35,565 bases of DNA, from contig JAUCGI010000045.1 of assembly GCA_030378035.1 (NCBI GenBank), forward strand, positions 1-35,565. Reading direction: 5' to 3'. The stretch is from Desulfobacterales bacterium HSG2 (GTDB lineage Bacteria > Desulfobacterota > Desulfobacteria > Desulfobacterales > 4be13). The translations under genes and the position numbers were made by a program. The notes beneath the pieces were generated by a model that saw only the letters and a program-made list of their open reading frames with translations, had not been told where the DNA came from and searched no databases. Of the stretch, positions 25,460 through 34,043 are shown piece after piece (position 1 is the stretch's first letter; the number at the start of each line of letters is the position of its first letter).

Positions 25460-25774
25460 TTACTCCTGTCCGTTTGATATGGTGAAGATCGTATCCAGTT
25501 TTAACACGCTGAACAGCTCACGGATAGTCTCTGACACATTTTCTATCTTTATATCTCCTCCGTTCAAAGCAAGGTCCTTATAAAACAGCAACAGTTTTCC
25601 AATACCTGCGCTGCCGATATGGGTAACATTCCTGAAATCAAAAGTCGCTTCTCTGAGCGATGATGTGTTCAACTCCCGAAAGCGGCTTTTGAGTTCCTCG
25701 GCACCGGGTTCATCTATCTCGCCTTCGATTTTAAAAAGCGCCTTATCTCCGTCACAAATGACGCTTATCTCCAT
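25460..25774 (-). CDS. STAS-domain anti-sigma-factor-antagonist-like protein
   Basis: 104 aa from the ATG at 25774, with an excellent AAGGAGG six bases upstream. The longer open frame upstream only translates the TTGGTGT repeat. MEISVICDGDKALFKIEGEID begins the STAS fold, and NVTHIGSAGIGKLLLF carries S55, the serine normally phosphorylated by an RsbW-type kinase. The gene upstream encodes both a PP2C phosphatase and an RsbW-like HATPase, so kinase, phosphatase and substrate are neighbours. Likely a partner-switching module; the final target (sigma factor, cyclase or chemosensory protein) is not in the window. Confidence 0.9.
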   Translation of the reverse strand: MEISVICDGDKALFKIEGEIDEPGAEELKSRFRELNTSSLREATFDFRNVTHIGSAGIGKLLLFYKDLALNGGDIKIENVSETIRELFSVLKLDTIFTISNGQE

Positions 25775-25788
25775 AATGCTTCCTCCTT

Positions 25789-25930
25789 GTTGTGTTTTGG
25801 TGTTTGGTGTTTTGTATTTGGTGTTTGGTGTTTGGTGTTTAGTGTTTTGTTTCGCATACACCTGGCAAAACACCAAACACAAAATACAAAACACAAAATA
25901 CCAAACACCAAACACCAAAACACAAAATAC
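25789..25930. repeat. TTGGTGT / ACACCAA foldback repeat
   Basis: The left arm 25789-25850 (TTGGTGT, TTTGTAT units) and right arm ~25866-25930 (CAAACAC, AAAATAC units) are separated by a loop TTCGCATACACCTGG. The right arm reaches the stop codon of the REC-PP2C gene, and the left arm starts right after the STAS ribosome-binding site. Confidence 0.95.
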
Positions 25931-27708
25931 TAAAAACCAGAATATCTGAAAGTTACGATAAGATGCCGTCCCCCTTTTTTCCATCTTATGTACTCGGAAA
26001 AATACCGGATGATAAATATTCCTCTTCCATTAACTTTGGTGATATTATCACGAAAGGTCGGGTCGGGAATACGGTTATAATCAAATCCGTCTCCCTCATC
26101 AATAACTTCAAAACGGAAGTCGTTTCCGAACTGCCAGCGGACTCTGACGGTTTTGTCCGGATTCCGCCGGTTGCCGTGTATCCATGCGTTCAATAACATC
26201 TCTTCCATCACCATGCGAATTTTCCGGGCCGGAAATGCATACCCGCGTTGTTCCCATTCAGACCGGATCTTTTTACAGAGTTCGACAATGAGCACGGCAA
26301 TCTCGTCTGTATCATTCGGCGTCCAGATTTCTTCATAACAGATATTCTGATTCTCAATTTCCAGGCACAATATCGTAATGTCATCAGCAGACGTATTTTT
26401 TGGGCCGCTTTTATAGATTGCGGGAGCGACCTGCTCCTCACTTATTTCTGAGATGCGGTTCAACATGCTGATCATTATTTCGGAGACCGGCAATCCTGTC
26501 TCGGAACGATATCTTCTTTCGGATTCGCTGATAATTTCGCTGACCAACTGTTTCAGATCATCCCGCTTTATCATTTTTTTCTGATTTTTCAGCGGCATCT
26601 CAGTCAGTCCGTCGGTATAAAAAATCAGTTTGTCACCCTCCCGGAGACGAATCTCGCCCATTGAATACTCAACTCCGCTTTTAACCGATGCCGGAATATT
26701 CGCGCCCGGCTCCCCGGGTTTCGGCAGATCCGCAATCTCGTTCTCCCGTATCAGAAGAAACGGCGGATGTCCTGCGGACACATATCTCAGGGTAAGCGTC
26801 TGATGATCAATCTCAGCATTTACTGACGTAAAAAAATCTTCCGGGCTGAAGATTTCCGAACAACAGATTTCATCATTCAGTTCGGAGACAGATTCTCCCA
26901 GTGACGCGGAACAATTACGGGTCAGAATCGTATGATGTATCAAATCTGTGATGATACTTCTCAGCACACAGCTCACCTCATGGCCTGACTGGTCCTTCAG
27001 GCTGACTACGGTTTTTCTGTTCCCCCTTTGTTCTCCGGCTTCTTTTCCGTCGTCCGGTTTATCCGACGCGGAAGTCCGCACAAAATAATGATCCCCGCCT
27101 TCCGCATAACAGGGAATGGATATCACATCCACAAACAGCGACAGGTCTTCAGAAAGTTCGATATAACGCGGAACCGGACCGTCTATCCGTTTCAAAAGCT
27201 TCTTTGCCAGACTGATATTGATTTCCTGCTTTTTTAAAAGATATCTTAACGCCTCTTCGGTTCGCTTACGCTCCGCGATCTCCTGCAACAGAAGCGTGTT
27301 CAGCTCTTCAAGATGGTCGCGATGACGCTTGAGCTCCAAGTGGGTGTTTATCCTGGCTTTGACAATATCCGGGCTGAAGGGTTTCGTTATGTAATCTATC
27401 GCGCCCAGTTCAAACCCTTTGGTCTCCTCTTCTTCCTCACTTCTTGCCGTTATAAAGATTACCGGGATGTTCAGCGTCCGCGGATCTGCCTTCAGGCGCA
27501 TGCATACTTCGTATCCGTTCATATCGGGCATCGTAATATCCAAAAGGATCAGATCCGGAGGATCCGAAGTCGCAACCTCGAGTGCCTCGGGACCGTTGGT
27601 CGCGGCGCTGATCTCATAGTCGGGTTCCAATGCGGCCTGAAGCACTTTCAGGTTTGCAGGCACATCATCGACAATTAATATGTTTGGCTTTAACAATTTT
27701 TTATCCAT
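25930..27708 (-). CDS. REC - PP2C (SpoIIE/RsbU-like) phosphatase - RsbW-like HATPase
   Basis: 592 aa. Receiver 1-128 (D57 in LILLDITMPDMNGYE, K109). Coiled linker 128-175. SpoIIE-type PP2C ~180-430, with GGD at 204-206, DQSGH at 239-243, FYTDGLTEMP and a late SADDITILCLE, so the metal ligands appear present. HATPase_c ~455-592, with N-box EMLLNAWIHGN, G1 VIDEGDGFD and G2 NGRGIFIIRYFSE. It therefore joins phosphatase and anti-sigma-type kinase under one receiver, likely acting on the STAS protein encoded next, with input from phosphorylation of D57. It starts 16 bp after the upstream chemoreceptor stop, with a weak RBS, suggesting coupling. Cytoplasmic. Confidence 0.92.
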   Translation of the reverse strand: MDKKLLKPNILIVDDVPANLKVLQAALEPDYEISAATNGPEALEVATSDPPDLILLDITMPDMNGYEVCMRLKADPRTLNIPVIFITARSEEEEETKGFELGAIDYITKPFSPDIVKARINTHLELKRHRDHLEELNTLLLQEIAERKRTEEALRYLLKKQEINISLAKKLLKRIDGPVPRYIELSEDLSLFVDVISIPCYAEGGDHYFVRTSASDKPDDGKEAGEQRGNRKTVVSLKDQSGHEVSCVLRSIITDLIHHTILTRNCSASLGESVSELNDEICCSEIFSPEDFFTSVNAEIDHQTLTLRYVSAGHPPFLLIRENEIADLPKPGEPGANIPASVKSGVEYSMGEIRLREGDKLIFYTDGLTEMPLKNQKKMIKRDDLKQLVSEIISESERRYRSETGLPVSEIMISMLNRISEISEEQVAPAIYKSGPKNTSADDITILCLEIENQNICYEEIWTPNDTDEIAVLIVELCKKIRSEWEQRGYAFPARKIRMVMEEMLLNAWIHGNRRNPDKTVRVRWQFGNDFRFEVIDEGDGFDYNRIPDPTFRDNITKVNGRGIFIIRYFSEYIRWKKGGRHLIVTFRYSGF

Positions 27709-27724
27709 TTTCCCGAGTGTGTTT

Positions 27725-29119
27725 TTATTTTCCGTCTTTCAGATTCCTGCTTCCCCCGATGATAATGAGCAGGTCATCAACAAAGATTTTCATTTCCGCA
27801 GCCCGGGCTGACAGCTCTTCAGACGCGGCAGCAGATTCCTGTGAACTGGCTGCCACATGCTGGGTTATTTTATCTATCTCGCTTGCCGAGAGACCCACCC
27901 GTTCAATTCCTTTCGTCTGCTCCCTGCTTGCCAGGGTGATCGAAGCGGTTTTCTCGCCCATTGCGGTGGCTGATTCAATGATGCCCTCAAAGCCGCTGTT
28001 GATATTCTTTATGGAACGTGCGGCCTGAGCAACCCGCTCCACAGTCGATTCCAGCAGTTGCTGGGTATTCTTTGCCGCTTCTGTTGATCTGAGCGCCAGA
28101 TTTCTTACTTCTTCGGCAACAACCGCAAATCCGGCACCGGCCTCGCCCGCCCGCGCGGCTTCCACCGCGGCATTCAAAGCAAGGAGATTGGTCTGAAAGG
28201 CAATCTCATCAATTATCTTGATTATTTGCCCCATCTGACCGCTGTCCGCCTCAATCTGACTCATTTCCTGTGTCAGTTCGATAAGGGCTTTCATCGAATG
28301 CGCGGATTTTTCAATGTTTTCATTCATTAACTGGTCAGCGTCCGAGGTCAGATCCGACGTCTGTCTGCTCATGGCAGTCATCTCTTCGAGTGACGCGGAT
28401 GACTCTTCCAGTGACGCGGCCTGGCCGGCCGCGTTCATAGAGAGCGAGTGACTGGCAGTGGCCATTTCCCGGGCTCTGGACGCCACCTGATCCGCTCCGT
28501 TGGTCAGACCGAGCACAACGCGGTGAATCGGCTGTATCAGAATTTTTTTTATGCTGACAAAAAGTGTGATCGCCAACGCGATATTCAGCACCAGAACAGT
28601 TACGACAATATTCCGAACGGAACGATTCAGCTCTTTCTGCATGAATTTCGATGTAAAACAGATTCTGATGGTGCCGAGTCTGTCATTTTCCTTCATGATA
28701 TCTCTGCTTTTGGCAGTATGAACATATTTTTCGGTCCTGATAATTTCGTGGTCTGCTTCGGGTTCCACATCGGTTACTGCCCACTGATGATCTCTCTTCT
28801 TGCCGCTGAAGACGGTTTTACCGTCGCTCTCTGTGATAACAATGGCATATATCCGTTTTTCCATCATTTCGGATTTTACCGTCTCTTCAGTAAGTGTCTT
28901 GTCAACATCCCAGAGTGCAGATATAAGATTTTTTGCCATCCGGTCAACTGTTATTTCAGAAAGATAATCGAGATCTTCCATCATTCGGGCCTTGGTTGTC
29001 AAATAATTGAACATAGCGAACAGGAACAGAATCACGGTGGTCAGCACTATGACGATCACGCTCATTCTTGTCTGGATACTGCTTTGCCGATTCTTATTAT
29101 GAAATATCCCTGTTCCCAT
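27725..29119 (-). CDS. Methyl-accepting chemotaxis protein with short periplasmic domain
   Basis: 464 aa from the ATG at 29119 (AAAAGGAGA upstream); the in-frame start at 29182 has no RBS. TM1 ~19-40, periplasmic region ~45-168, TM2 ~170-190. A short linker ([15 protein letters not shown]) stands in for a HAMP. The signalling hairpin tip [20 protein letters not shown] is at ~305-324, flanked by methylation-type helices rich in Ala/Ser/Glu/Gln ([23 protein letters not shown]). No C-terminal CheR/CheB tether pentapeptide is seen. Cytoplasmic half closely similar to the next chemoreceptor. The sensor domain is not recognised. Confidence 0.92.
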   Translation of the reverse strand: MGTGIFHNKNRQSSIQTRMSVIVIVLTTVILFLFAMFNYLTTKARMMEDLDYLSEITVDRMAKNLISALWDVDKTLTEETVKSEMMEKRIYAIVITESDGKTVFSGKKRDHQWAVTDVEPEADHEIIRTEKYVHTAKSRDIMKENDRLGTIRICFTSKFMQKELNRSVRNIVVTVLVLNIALAITLFVSIKKILIQPIHRVVLGLTNGADQVASRAREMATASHSLSMNAAGQAASLEESSASLEEMTAMSRQTSDLTSDADQLMNENIEKSAHSMKALIELTQEMSQIEADSGQMGQIIKIIDEIAFQTNLLALNAAVEAARAGEAGAGFAVVAEEVRNLALRSTEAAKNTQQLLESTVERVAQAARSIKNINSGFEGIIESATAMGEKTASITLASREQTKGIERVGLSASEIDKITQHVAASSQESAAASEELSARAAEMKIFVDDLLIIIGGSRNLKDGK

Positions 29120-29198
29120 GATGCACTCTCCTTTTTCCTGTTCATCCGGTTTTTGCCATATTTTTGATGCTGACAGCAACAAAAAAATAACATTTTTG

Positions 29199-29448
29199 TT
29201 AAGGGTTAAGGGTTAAGGGCTAAGTTTTAAGGGTTAAAGGTTAAGGGTTAAGGGTTAAGGGTTAAGTTTTAAGGGTTAAGGATTAAGGATTAAGGATTAA
29301 GGATATCCCCATGCATTATGACCTTAACCCTTAACCCTTAACCCTTAACCCTTAACTCCTTAACTCCTTAACTCCTAAACTCCTTAAACTCCTTAAACTC
29401 CTCAACTCCTCAACTCCCCAACTCCCCAACTCCTCAACTCCTCAACTC
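29199..29448. repeat. TTAAGGG / CCCTTAA foldback repeat with CTCCTTAA extension
   Basis: Left arm 29199-29303 (TTAAGGG, later TTAAGGA), loop ATATCCCCATGCATTATGACC, right arm from 29323 (CCCTTAA, then CTCCTTAA and CAACTCCT units). The right arm contains the last codons (ELRS) and stop (29434-29436) of the Cache chemoreceptor. It occupies most of the 314-bp gap between the two chemoreceptor genes; no gene lies there. Confidence 0.95.
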
Positions 29449-30882
29449 TTTGTATCCGCCAATGACGACAAGCAGTTCGTTAACAAATCTTCTCATTTCC
29501 ATCGCCTGGGCTGAAAGTTCTTCAGAAGCGGCAGCAGACTCCTGTGAACTGGCAGCCACATGCTGGGTGGCCTTGTCGATCTCGTTTGCAGACAGACTTA
29601 CCTGCTTAATTCCATTAGCCTGTTCCCGGCTTGCTTCAGTGATTGCGGCGGTCTTTTCACCCATTATTGTCGCTGTTTCAATAATGGCTTCAAAATCGTT
29701 ATTCACTTCCTTTATGGCCTTGGCGGCCTGACTGACGCGCTGTATGTTTGTTTCCAGCAATTGCTGGGTATTTTTTGCCGCATCTGTTGACCTCAGCGCC
29801 AGACGTCTGACTTCTTCAGCCACAACTGCGAAGCCGACACCGGCCTCTCCCGCGCGTGCTGCTTCCACCGCGGCGTTCAGGGCCAGCATATTGGTCTGAA
29901 AGGCAATCTCATCGATAGTTTTGATGATCTGGCCCATCTGACTGCTGTCCGCTTCAATCAGGCTCATTTCCCGCGTCAGTTCAATAAGGGATTTCAAAGA
30001 ACGAGCGGATTTTGCAATATTTTCATTCATCAACTGATTCGCGCCGAAAGTGAGTTCCGAAGTTTGCCTGCTCATGGCAGTCATCTCCTCTAATGATGCT
30101 GAGGATTCTTCCAGCGACGCGGCCTGCTGGGTTGCATTTTCTGCCAGAGACTGGCTGGTTGCGGAAACTTCATTTGCCGCGGACGCGACCTGAACAGCCC
30201 CCTCCTCTAACCTTTCGACAATATGGTAGATGGGCCGGGCAATTGAAGCGGATATATAATAGGAAAAAATCAGCACACCCGCGGTAATGGCGATCACCAG
30301 CAGACCGACAAGGGTGACGGTCTTTCTGATTTCCTTCTCAACATCATCCACATAGATTCCGGACCCGACCATCCACCCCCATTCGGGGAGCAGTTTGACA
30401 TAAGAGATTTTCGGAACCGGCTCGGATTCCCCGGGTTTGGGCCAATAATAATCGACAAAACCGCTCCCCTGCTTTTTGCAGATATCAGTCATCACTACGA
30501 TAAGCCGCTTGCCGTTAGGGTCTTTAAGGTCGGACACATCCCTGCCCTCTAATTTTCCCACGACCGGATGCATGATCATACGAGGCTTCATGTCATGAAT
30601 CCAGAAATATTCTTCCCCTTCATAGCGCAGCCCTCTGATAATCTCTTTTGCCGTATCTCTGGCTTTGTCCGGTGAAATTCTGCCTTCCTCAGCCGCTTTT
30701 GCCCAGTACGCCATGATACCATAAGCAGTTTCCACCACATTCTGTGTTTTCACATACTTGGCATCATACATCTTTTTCTTGAACTGGGGGTAGAGAATCA
30801 GGGCCAATACAAGGATGAAACAAGCAACAATCGCAATACCCAGCAAATTTATCCGGGTTGAGAGTTTGTATTTATATAACAT
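29434..30882 (-). CDS. Methyl-accepting chemotaxis protein with sCache_2-type sensor
   Basis: 482 aa from the ATG at 30882 (CAGGAAA eight bases upstream). TM1 ~12-31, periplasmic sensor ~38-183, TM2 ~188-210. The sensor carries the single-Cache signature: GEEYFWIHDMKPRMIMHP, GKRLIVVM, GSGFVDYYWPKPG and a closing LLPEWGWMVGSGIYVDDV. A short HAMP-like stretch is followed by the signalling domain, tip [20 protein letters not shown] at ~325-344. sCache_2 chemoreceptors often bind small carboxylates, but the ligand is not readable here. Its cytoplasmic half nearly duplicates that of the neighbouring receptor while the sensors differ, as after domain exchange. Confidence 0.93.
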   Translation of the reverse strand: MLYKYKLSTRINLLGIAIVACFILVLALILYPQFKKKMYDAKYVKTQNVVETAYGIMAYWAKAAEEGRISPDKARDTAKEIIRGLRYEGEEYFWIHDMKPRMIMHPVVGKLEGRDVSDLKDPNGKRLIVVMTDICKKQGSGFVDYYWPKPGESEPVPKISYVKLLPEWGWMVGSGIYVDDVEKEIRKTVTLVGLLVIAITAGVLIFSYYISASIARPIYHIVERLEEGAVQVASAANEVSATSQSLAENATQQAASLEESSASLEEMTAMSRQTSELTFGANQLMNENIAKSARSLKSLIELTREMSLIEADSSQMGQIIKTIDEIAFQTNMLALNAAVEAARAGEAGVGFAVVAEEVRRLALRSTDAAKNTQQLLETNIQRVSQAAKAIKEVNNDFEAIIETATIMGEKTAAITEASREQANGIKQVSLSANEIDKATQHVAASSQESAAASEELSAQAMEMRRFVNELLVVIGGYKELRS

Positions 30883-30925
30883 TTTCTGTTTCCTGAAATA
30901 TACTCGACAGTGAAGTGAAAAGTTG

Positions 30926-31157
30926 CTGGTTATAACGCTTTTCGAGGCCGCACTATCCGCGAGCGTGAACGTGAACATTCATTTACGGGCAGGTTCAGGC
31001 AGGCACCTGGCCATAAGTTTTTCAGGATGTTATATCACACAAAAGCGCAAAGGTAAGTACATAGTTAGGTACTTATAAGTTCAGGTTCAGGTTCAAGTTT
31101 AAGTTCACGTTCAGGTTTAAGTTCATGTTCACGGGATCCTAAATCCGTTATAATCAG
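30926..31157. mobile_element. CTGATTATAACG MITE-like element interrupted by a ~75-80-bp insertion
   Basis: The left terminus is diverged (CTGGTTATAACGCTTTT), the right terminus intact (CCTAAATCCGTTATAATCAG). The interior matches the 17.1-kb copy (ATTCATTTACGGGCAGG, TTCAGG ... TATAAGTTCAGG). Between TTCAGG and TATAAG this copy has about 75-80 extra bases (~31000-31074, CACCTGGCCATAAG...TTAGGTACT) absent elsewhere. It lies in the 684-bp gap 30883-31566 together with the two features below. Confidence 0.85.
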
Positions 31158-31215
31158 AAAAGTTGAAAGATACGCCTCTTTGGATGGAAACACGCAGAAA
31201 AGGACCGTACATACT

Positions 31216-31249
31216 CAGAAACCAGGTTTTTTTGAAAACCTGGTTTCTG
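31216..31249. repeat. Perfect 15-bp hairpin CAGAAACCAGGTTTT
   Basis: 31216-31230 pairs with 31235-31249 around TTTG. A shorter echo (CCGGATTTTTTCAGAAAAACCCGG, about 31276-31300) follows with GGTTTCT. It may act as a terminator on either strand, but a clear T-run is lacking. Confidence 0.8.
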
Positions 31250-31321
31250 TCCCTGACACACCGGAATGTCAGATACCGGATTTTTTCAGAAAAACCCGGT
31301 TTCTAATCCTGACATCATAGG

Positions 31322-31563
31322 TCTTGCTCTTGCTCTTGCTCTTGCTCTTGCTCTTGCTCTTGCTCTTTATCTTTATCTTTATCTTTATCTTTATCTTTAT
31401 TTTGCCGGTGACCGTTTGATTAAGATTAAGATAAAGAGCAAGAGCAAGAGCAAGAGCAAGAGCAAGATAAAGAGCAAGAGCAAGATAAAGAGCAAGAGCA
31501 AGAGCAAGAGCAAGAGCAAGATAAAGATAAAGAGCAAGAGCAAGAGCAAGATAAAGAGCAAGA
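31322..31563. repeat. CTTGCT/CTTTAT foldback repeat, second locus
   Basis: Left arm 31322-31400 (CTTGCT then CTTTAT hexamers), loop TTTGCCGGTGACCGTTTG, right arm ~31420-31563 (GAGCAA, GATAAA hexamers). It is the same unit pair as at 12.5 kb but with different lengths and loop. It ends three bases before the stop codon of the REC-DUF4388-DegV gene. Confidence 0.95.
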
Positions 31564-31566
31564 CAT

Positions 31567-33987
31567 TTATTTATCATCTTGCAGAGGGAAATAAGCAATA
31601 CCCAACGCGCCGGGGCCGCAAACGCTTCCGACCGCGGGGCCCATCTCAGACATGATGATATTCCGGCAATTCAGACGGCTATCCAGCAATCGCCTCATCC
31701 GGGCAGCCAGATCGGGCGCGGCGGCATGCATCACACCCGCCATAATCGGGGTTTCCGAGTCGTCGCCCATGCTCTCCACCATCAGTCGCAAAACCAGCCC
31801 CAGCGCGTTTTTACTGCCCCTTGTATAATCTATTGTCGCGATTTCACCATTCCCCATGGCAAGAATCGGTTTCATGCCGAGAAGACTGCCGAAAAGCGCC
31901 CTGGCCTTCCCAACCCGCCCGCTTTTATACAGATACGCCGGCGTGTCAGCCACAAAAAAAAGACGGACACACGGAATCAGGCTCTCGATATGGCGATGAA
32001 TCTCCTCTGCCGACATCCCTTTCCTAATTTTGTCAGCCGCCTCAGCCACAAGCAGCCCAGTACCCAGAGAAATCAGCCCGCTGTCAACAATATCCAGACG
32101 GGGAGCGTTCTCCTCTCCCCGGTCCTGCCTCTGTTTCAAATAATCATCAGAAAACTTCCTTTTGGCGGTTGTAGCGCGATCATACATCCTGCTCATTTTT
32201 CCTGAAAGGAAAATGGCAAAAATATCTTCTGTAGAAACGATATCCCGGAACAACCGGTGAAACTCATCCACATCAGGAGGAGATATCCTGAGACTGTCCG
32301 AAGATTTCATGGCCCGATAAAAATCCTCGGGAGTCAGGTCAACACCGTCACGAAAAGTCTGCCTGCCGATTTCGACGGAGAGCGGGACCAGAGTGATATT
32401 CAGATCGCGAATGATATCCGGCGGCAGGTCCGCGGAGCTGTCGGTAACGAGCCGGATGCCGGCACCCTTCCCCGACTCAATCACAAGCATCTCCTTCTGT
32501 ACCAGATACAGCAGATGCTTATACGTCTGAAGATCGGTCATCTGGCTTGCATCAATGATATCCCTGACCCTGCCGTACTGCTGCACAAGCGACAGAACAT
32601 AAACCAGACCGGGTCGGTTTCTGATATCGGAGACCCTTTCCAGACCTCTCTGGTTAAGGGCGACGACACTCTCATAAGAACCGGCACTCAGCCGGCGCAA
32701 CGCCTCAATCTCCCTGTTTCCCTCTTCAGTCAGCAGACTGAGGGGCTCATTGATCGTTTCGCGAATGATGACCGGCCGGGACTGAAAGCTGAACACCCCC
32801 GCCTTTTCCGAAAAAATCCTGTAAAGCGCCTTCTTACCGATTACCCCCCCGTAATACGCGTGGACAACACAACCATCCTGAACATAGATTGCACCTTTTG
32901 TCTGACGACACTCCGTTTTCAGCACCCCGGTCATGGAACGACGCTCCGCGTCCTCCAAAAGACTTATCAGTTCTTTTCCAATGAGATTCTGTTTCCGGCC
33001 CGGATCGCCGGAACGGACAGCAGATTCGGCCGATGAAATTTCTATGATACCTGCATCTAACAAATCAGCCAGCACAGCGCGTGATCTCAGACGGCTCATT
33101 TCACCGCCGCTGATAATCTCAGACGCGCTCTTCCGGGCATGAATCATTGACAGAATTTTCCGAAGATGCTCCTTCCCTGTTCTCTCTTCCAGTTCCGGAG
33201 GTATCTTCCGGGACCCGAGCCTCAGCAGGAGATTATCATCCGGAAGTTTGTCGGACAGACGTCTGCTCTGATCCAGCAGAAGATTTGCTCTGATCAGGAT
33301 GGCGGTATTGTCCGCGGTAATCTGTTCGGGCACATCGATCTCCCGGCCGAAGAATTCGAACGCCCCCTCTTCTTCACATAAGAGATTGTAAAAAGCCTCT
33401 TCCCCTTCCAATTCTCCGGACTCGGATGCTGTCAGACTCCCTTTTGAGAAGAACACCTTCCCGACAGTCTCGCCTCCCGGACGTTTCAGCACCAGCTCAC
33501 CGCTTTTCTGATTTAATTCCGCAATCTGGACAAAATCGCTCAGACCCACCTGGCCCAAGTCCCCGTCGAAATCCGTCCGGGATCGGAAATATCTGACCTT
33601 TGCCGCGTATTCCATTACCTTTGTGATACGCTCCAGCAGATCCTCCATCCTGAACGGCTTGAATATGTAGTCATCCGCCTTTGTTCGCAACGCGTCCGAT
33701 TGTTCCGAGGAATCATCCCCGGTCATCAGGAAGATAAAAGGGATGCCTGCTGTCTCAGGCTTCTGACGCAGCCGGCCGCACAATTCCTTCCCACTTATCG
33801 GAGACATTACCAAATCCGCTATGACAAGCAAGTTGCTCAGTTCAGCCGGGCCGGCCTGAAACACCTTTGCCAGCGCATCCTCACCGTTATTAAAATACTC
33901 TGCCTCAAAGCCTGACTCACTTAGCTGGCTCTGAAGCAAGCTGCCCATTATGGCATCATCATCAATGATGAAAACTTTGCGTTCCAT
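31567..33987 (-). CDS. Response regulator - DUF4388 (two) - DegV-family fusion
   Basis: 806 aa from the ATG at 33987 (GGGAGGAAAG upstream). Receiver 1-125 with D58 and K110 (IFKPF). First DUF4388/PATAN-like domain ~138-240 (FDGDLGQVGLSDFVQIAELNQKSGELVL, GKVFFSKGSL). Helical middle. Second, partial DUF4388 ~340-430 (GVLKTECRQTKGAIYVQDG). DegV domain ~510-806 (RLVTDSSADLPPD, ITLVPLSVEIG, IFLSGKMSRMYDRA, a fatty-acid-binding fold). Free-standing DegV/FakB proteins present fatty acids to FakA kinase; no FakA is seen here. Fusion to a receiver suggests lipid-dependent signalling. An acidic repeat protein gene ends 56 bp upstream, probably co-transcribed. Confidence 0.9.
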   Translation of the reverse strand: MERKVFIIDDDAIMGSLLQSQLSESGFEAEYFNNGEDALAKVFQAGPAELSNLLVIADLVMSPISGKELCGRLRQKPETAGIPFIFLMTGDDSSEQSDALRTKADDYIFKPFRMEDLLERITKVMEYAAKVRYFRSRTDFDGDLGQVGLSDFVQIAELNQKSGELVLKRPGGETVGKVFFSKGSLTASESGELEGEEAFYNLLCEEEGAFEFFGREIDVPEQITADNTAILIRANLLLDQSRRLSDKLPDDNLLLRLGSRKIPPELEERTGKEHLRKILSMIHARKSASEIISGGEMSRLRSRAVLADLLDAGIIEISSAESAVRSGDPGRKQNLIGKELISLLEDAERRSMTGVLKTECRQTKGAIYVQDGCVVHAYYGGVIGKKALYRIFSEKAGVFSFQSRPVIIRETINEPLSLLTEEGNREIEALRRLSAGSYESVVALNQRGLERVSDIRNRPGLVYVLSLVQQYGRVRDIIDASQMTDLQTYKHLLYLVQKEMLVIESGKGAGIRLVTDSSADLPPDIIRDLNITLVPLSVEIGRQTFRDGVDLTPEDFYRAMKSSDSLRISPPDVDEFHRLFRDIVSTEDIFAIFLSGKMSRMYDRATTAKRKFSDDYLKQRQDRGEENAPRLDIVDSGLISLGTGLLVAEAADKIRKGMSAEEIHRHIESLIPCVRLFFVADTPAYLYKSGRVGKARALFGSLLGMKPILAMGNGEIATIDYTRGSKNALGLVLRLMVESMGDDSETPIMAGVMHAAAPDLAARMRRLLDSRLNCRNIIMSEMGPAVGSVCGPGALGIAYFPLQDDK

Positions 33988-34043
33988 CTTTCCTCCCACC
34001 GAGGAGAAGAACCGTCCTGCTTTCAGCACTCCGGTTCCCGGCG

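Noticed and set aside
31266-31655. Low-complexity frames with Lys-Ser or Leu-Ala repeats on both strands (129 and 109 codons)
   Set aside because: They are translations of the CTTGCT/GAGCAA foldback repeat; hexamers without stops always give open frames.
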